Positions 61,488 to 64,000 of a DNA stretch of 64,000 nucleotides are shown here, one piece after another. This stretch comes from Datnioides undecimradiatus (lineage: Eukaryota; Chordata; Actinopteri; Lobotiformes; Datnioididae), in contig WARS01000015.1 of assembly GCA_008933995.1 (NCBI GenBank), positions 15,012,957 to 15,076,956 on the forward strand. The letters are read 5' to 3'. The notes below the pieces were generated by a model. It was not told where the DNA came from. It saw nothing but the letters and a program-made list of their open reading frames with translations, and did no database searches. A program made the position numbers and the translations under genes. Position 1 is the stretch's first letter. Each line of letters opens with the position of its first letter.

Positions 61488-64000
61488 TCTCTGTTATCAA
61501 ACTACTTCCTCTTCCAGGTCCATAGCTGAATGCAAATTGTGAGATTTCTGGAAATACATTTAAACCCTTTGGTTTGTACGACTGAAAACCAAGAACAGCT
61601 AGTCTGGTTCTTAGTACTATAAAAACTATTTTATTATTTAGAGGGAGTTAAATGTTAGATTTGACAAATGATCAGAATCAGAATGAAGAAATAGCTTTGG
61701 CTCATAACTTCCCATTGCCCCAGATATCATTTAATTGGTGCGTCACTGGTTACGATACATTCAATGGAAGGAATTCAGTTATCCTGAAGAGACTGTAGTC
61801 TCTCTGGCCTTGTCACTGTCTGGAGGAAATTTGGTTCCCCTTTTACAAGTATCCTCCTGTGTTTGTTGGATTGGTGCACCCTCGCTTGTGTTGCAGACAT
61901 TCCAAGCGGATGTTGCACTGCTTTTGTTTTCCATTTTAAAAGACGTTCACACTGAAGATATTTTAGCTGTATCCTGCCACACACTGACCCCAGTGTGACA
62001 GCTGATATTAAACAATTAGGCTCAGGTTCATGCTCATTATGCATTAATCAACCTTATCACCTACCTACCTTCTACATAGTTTTTGTTATTATGAAAAGCA
62101 GATATCCCTGACCTTATGTTCTTTGCAGTTAGGACCACTTCAAATGAAATAGTGAAAGTAGAGTAGTGGTTTCTCAGCACTCCATGAACTGAGTTTGAAA
62201 ACCATTTACAAGAAAGTGAAATTGATTTTCAAAGTTTGACGCTATCAGATGAATTTTCAGTTCAGCAGGCAGCTGTATCTTCTGTTAAAGTCCCCTCAGT
62301 GTCTTTACATCACTCTGTGAGTATCCATAGGACCATCAGCTAACAAGCTCCATCTCAGCCTGGAGTCATGTAATGTACACCGGAGAGCCACATCATCTCC
62401 CTTCACATGGGATCCCTTTAAGGACAGCCACAGCACAGCACCGTTTTTTTTATCCCGGACTACTGTGTGAACTTTTAATGCGATTACCGGCCACATAGGA
62501 TGACATGAGTCCAGGCCACGGCGTCCGTTTTCCCAAAGCGAACATAAGAGGTTTGGATGGATGGTGGGCAAATACCCCTTCACATCCCTCCTGGCAATCA
62601 TTCCAGCCTCCTTCTCTGGTCATCCTCTAATTTTCAAAGGGTCACTAATCTAATATTAAAGGGCTGTGACAGTAATGAGCGTTGCGGATGTGTGGTCCAA
62701 GGCTGCTGGATTAAATGGGCGCAGTTACAATACCAGTAAACCCAGGCCAATCTCAGCAATATTTAGCTGGACATTGAGCTGCAGTGCCTGAGCCTCAAGT
62801 CATGTTAGCTTAACGCCAAACGCCACTCAAGTACAGGGGGGCGGGGAGGTGTGTGTGTGTGGACGTGTGTCTGTGGCGCTCTGTTAGAAGCTCAGACCCC
62901 AACCAAAGGCAAACATCTCAATGGGTCACATACTTGGCTTAGCAGCGAAACATTTGCTGCTTCCCAATGTCTTTTGCTCCAACTTCCTCGGGCAGTTTGA
63001 GCGTGTGCACCTGAGTGCCGCTTAGGCTTTCCTAAACTCTGAAGTTGAATAACCAGGGACTCATTCATCCCTGCTGCAATTACAGCAGATTGCTTCATTT
63101 GCACATGAAATTAGGAAGCCTCTTGTGCCTGTGTAGTAAACTACTACGTAGGAATTCTTTTTGCATTGAGCGACGGACTCCCTCTCTGATTTTAACATTT
63201 GTCAGCATTGGGTAATTGTTTTATCTGTTAATCTGTTGGGTTTAATTCTGAACTCTTTATGCCAACCAAATTTCTTTTATAAAACAATCAGGATCTGAAA
63301 TGAGTTGTGTCACATCCCCTTCCACGCTCAGATGCCTTTTTTTTCTTTCGCACACTCTCTTTCAATCTCTGCACGCTTGAGGCCAAGAATATGAGACCAA
63401 TTAAAACTCGGAGCAGGGTCCGTTCTCTCTCCTGGCAGGCGTCCTGGTAACACGTTGCACATTCTTTGCTCCAGTAAGCCTCGCTCTCCCCGCCCCATTT
63501 CCCAAAACCACATAAGACAAACGAGGACTGGTGGCTCGGGGTGCGTGCCAGGCTCAGACGTGCAACAACAAAGACAAAGGAGATCACAGTGGGAATTAGG
63601 GGATTCCCCAGAGAGCGGAGGGGAGGATGATGGTGGTTATGAGGTAAATCTGCTGTGAAATCTCCCCCATGTAGAACGTGCGGAGGACAACGCCGTCTGC
63701 TTCGCCCTGACGTGACAAGAATGAGGTCGAAGTACCCCGGGTGCATGACCCCCGAGTAAGTCCAGGGAATAAGGTGCCAGGGGCGATGCGGTGCTTCGTT
63801 AAAACCAGGGGTCACTCATTAAGGGTGGGATCTTTCCCTCAGCTTAAATGTCTTGCAGGAGAGGGGGGCTTCAAAGTGATTATGGTCAGACATGGTTATC
63901 CATGTCAACCAGGGTCAGAAGTTAAAGGATCCCTGGTGACTGCCGGCATGTCCCAGGGTGGTGCCCCTTCCTCCCCCCTTCAGCACCCTGTGAGGCATCA

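Larger units (their letters stand above)
46861..64000. other. Upstream non-coding region of antxr2
   Basis: 17 kb with no exon that I can assign to a protein family. It contains two interspersed repeat fragments, the TAATCC cluster and unique segments that look like conserved non-coding elements (about 55290-55460, 55920-56030, 62330-62720, 63170-63700). In tetrapods PRDM8 and FGF5 lie upstream of ANTXR2; neither the PRDM8 SET/zinc-finger coding sequence nor FGF5 is visible. Confidence 0.65.

Noticed and set aside
63288-63815. 175-codon minus-strand open frame at the right edge
   Set aside because: No family recognised; the composition reflects a GC-rich, enhancer-like segment and a second frame overlaps it.
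1-64000. Prokaryotic systems (CRISPR, operons, phage) and tRNA/rRNA genes
   Set aside because: The exon-intron gene and eukaryotic repeats exclude a bacterial origin. No tRNA B-box (ggttcgaatcc-like) or rRNA sequence was seen.

Overview
This window is vertebrate nuclear DNA, almost certainly from a ray-finned (teleost) fish. Coding sequence is confined to short exons with GT/AG boundaries separated by long introns, dinucleotide microsatellites are frequent, and the decayed mobile elements are of the kinds typical of fish (an L2-like LINE, a Tc1-like transposon, hAT-like repeats). No operon, CRISPR array, phage or other prokaryotic system is present.

The one protein-coding gene I can support is on the minus strand: antxr2 (anthrax toxin receptor 2, also called capillary morphogenesis gene 2), a cell-surface von Willebrand factor A (vWA) receptor for extracellular-matrix ligands. 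I reconstructed 16 coding exons from 46595 down to 11767. Their lengths add up to 1455 bases, exactly 485 codons, with every junction in phase. They encode a signal peptide, a vWA domain with an intact metal-ion (MIDAS) site, an Ig-like membrane-proximal domain, one transmembrane helix, and a cytoplasmic tail with a polyproline run. The last short exon expected for this family was not found, so it probably lies left of position 1. I cannot tell whether this is the teleost a or b copy.

Layout: 1-11766 is the last visible intron (intron 16), with an L2-like reverse-transcriptase relic at about 5.65-6.19 kb and a homopurine/homopyrimidine-rich block at 8.4-9.2 kb. 11767-46595 holds the 16 exons; introns 10 (7.8 kb), 12 (5.5 kb), 1 (4.1 kb), 2 and 7 are the large ones. 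Intron 1 carries a deleted Tc1-like transposon about 230 bases from exon 1, and intron 10 a 59-base near-perfect palindrome. 46596-46860 is the putative promoter and 5' UTR. 46861-64000 is non-coding upstream DNA with a hAT-like repeat (49.7-50.2 kb) and scattered stretches resembling conserved non-coding elements. In tetrapods the neighbours on that side are PRDM8 and FGF5, but no exon of either is visible here.

The most interesting sequence-level observations are a 13-base perfect inverted repeat that encloses most of the exon 5 splice acceptor beside a weak donor, the intron 10 palindrome, three tandem TAATCC motifs at 61.46 kb, and an in-frame stop just after the exon 16 donor that would give an alternative C terminus. 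I found no clear candidate for a previously undescribed biological system.
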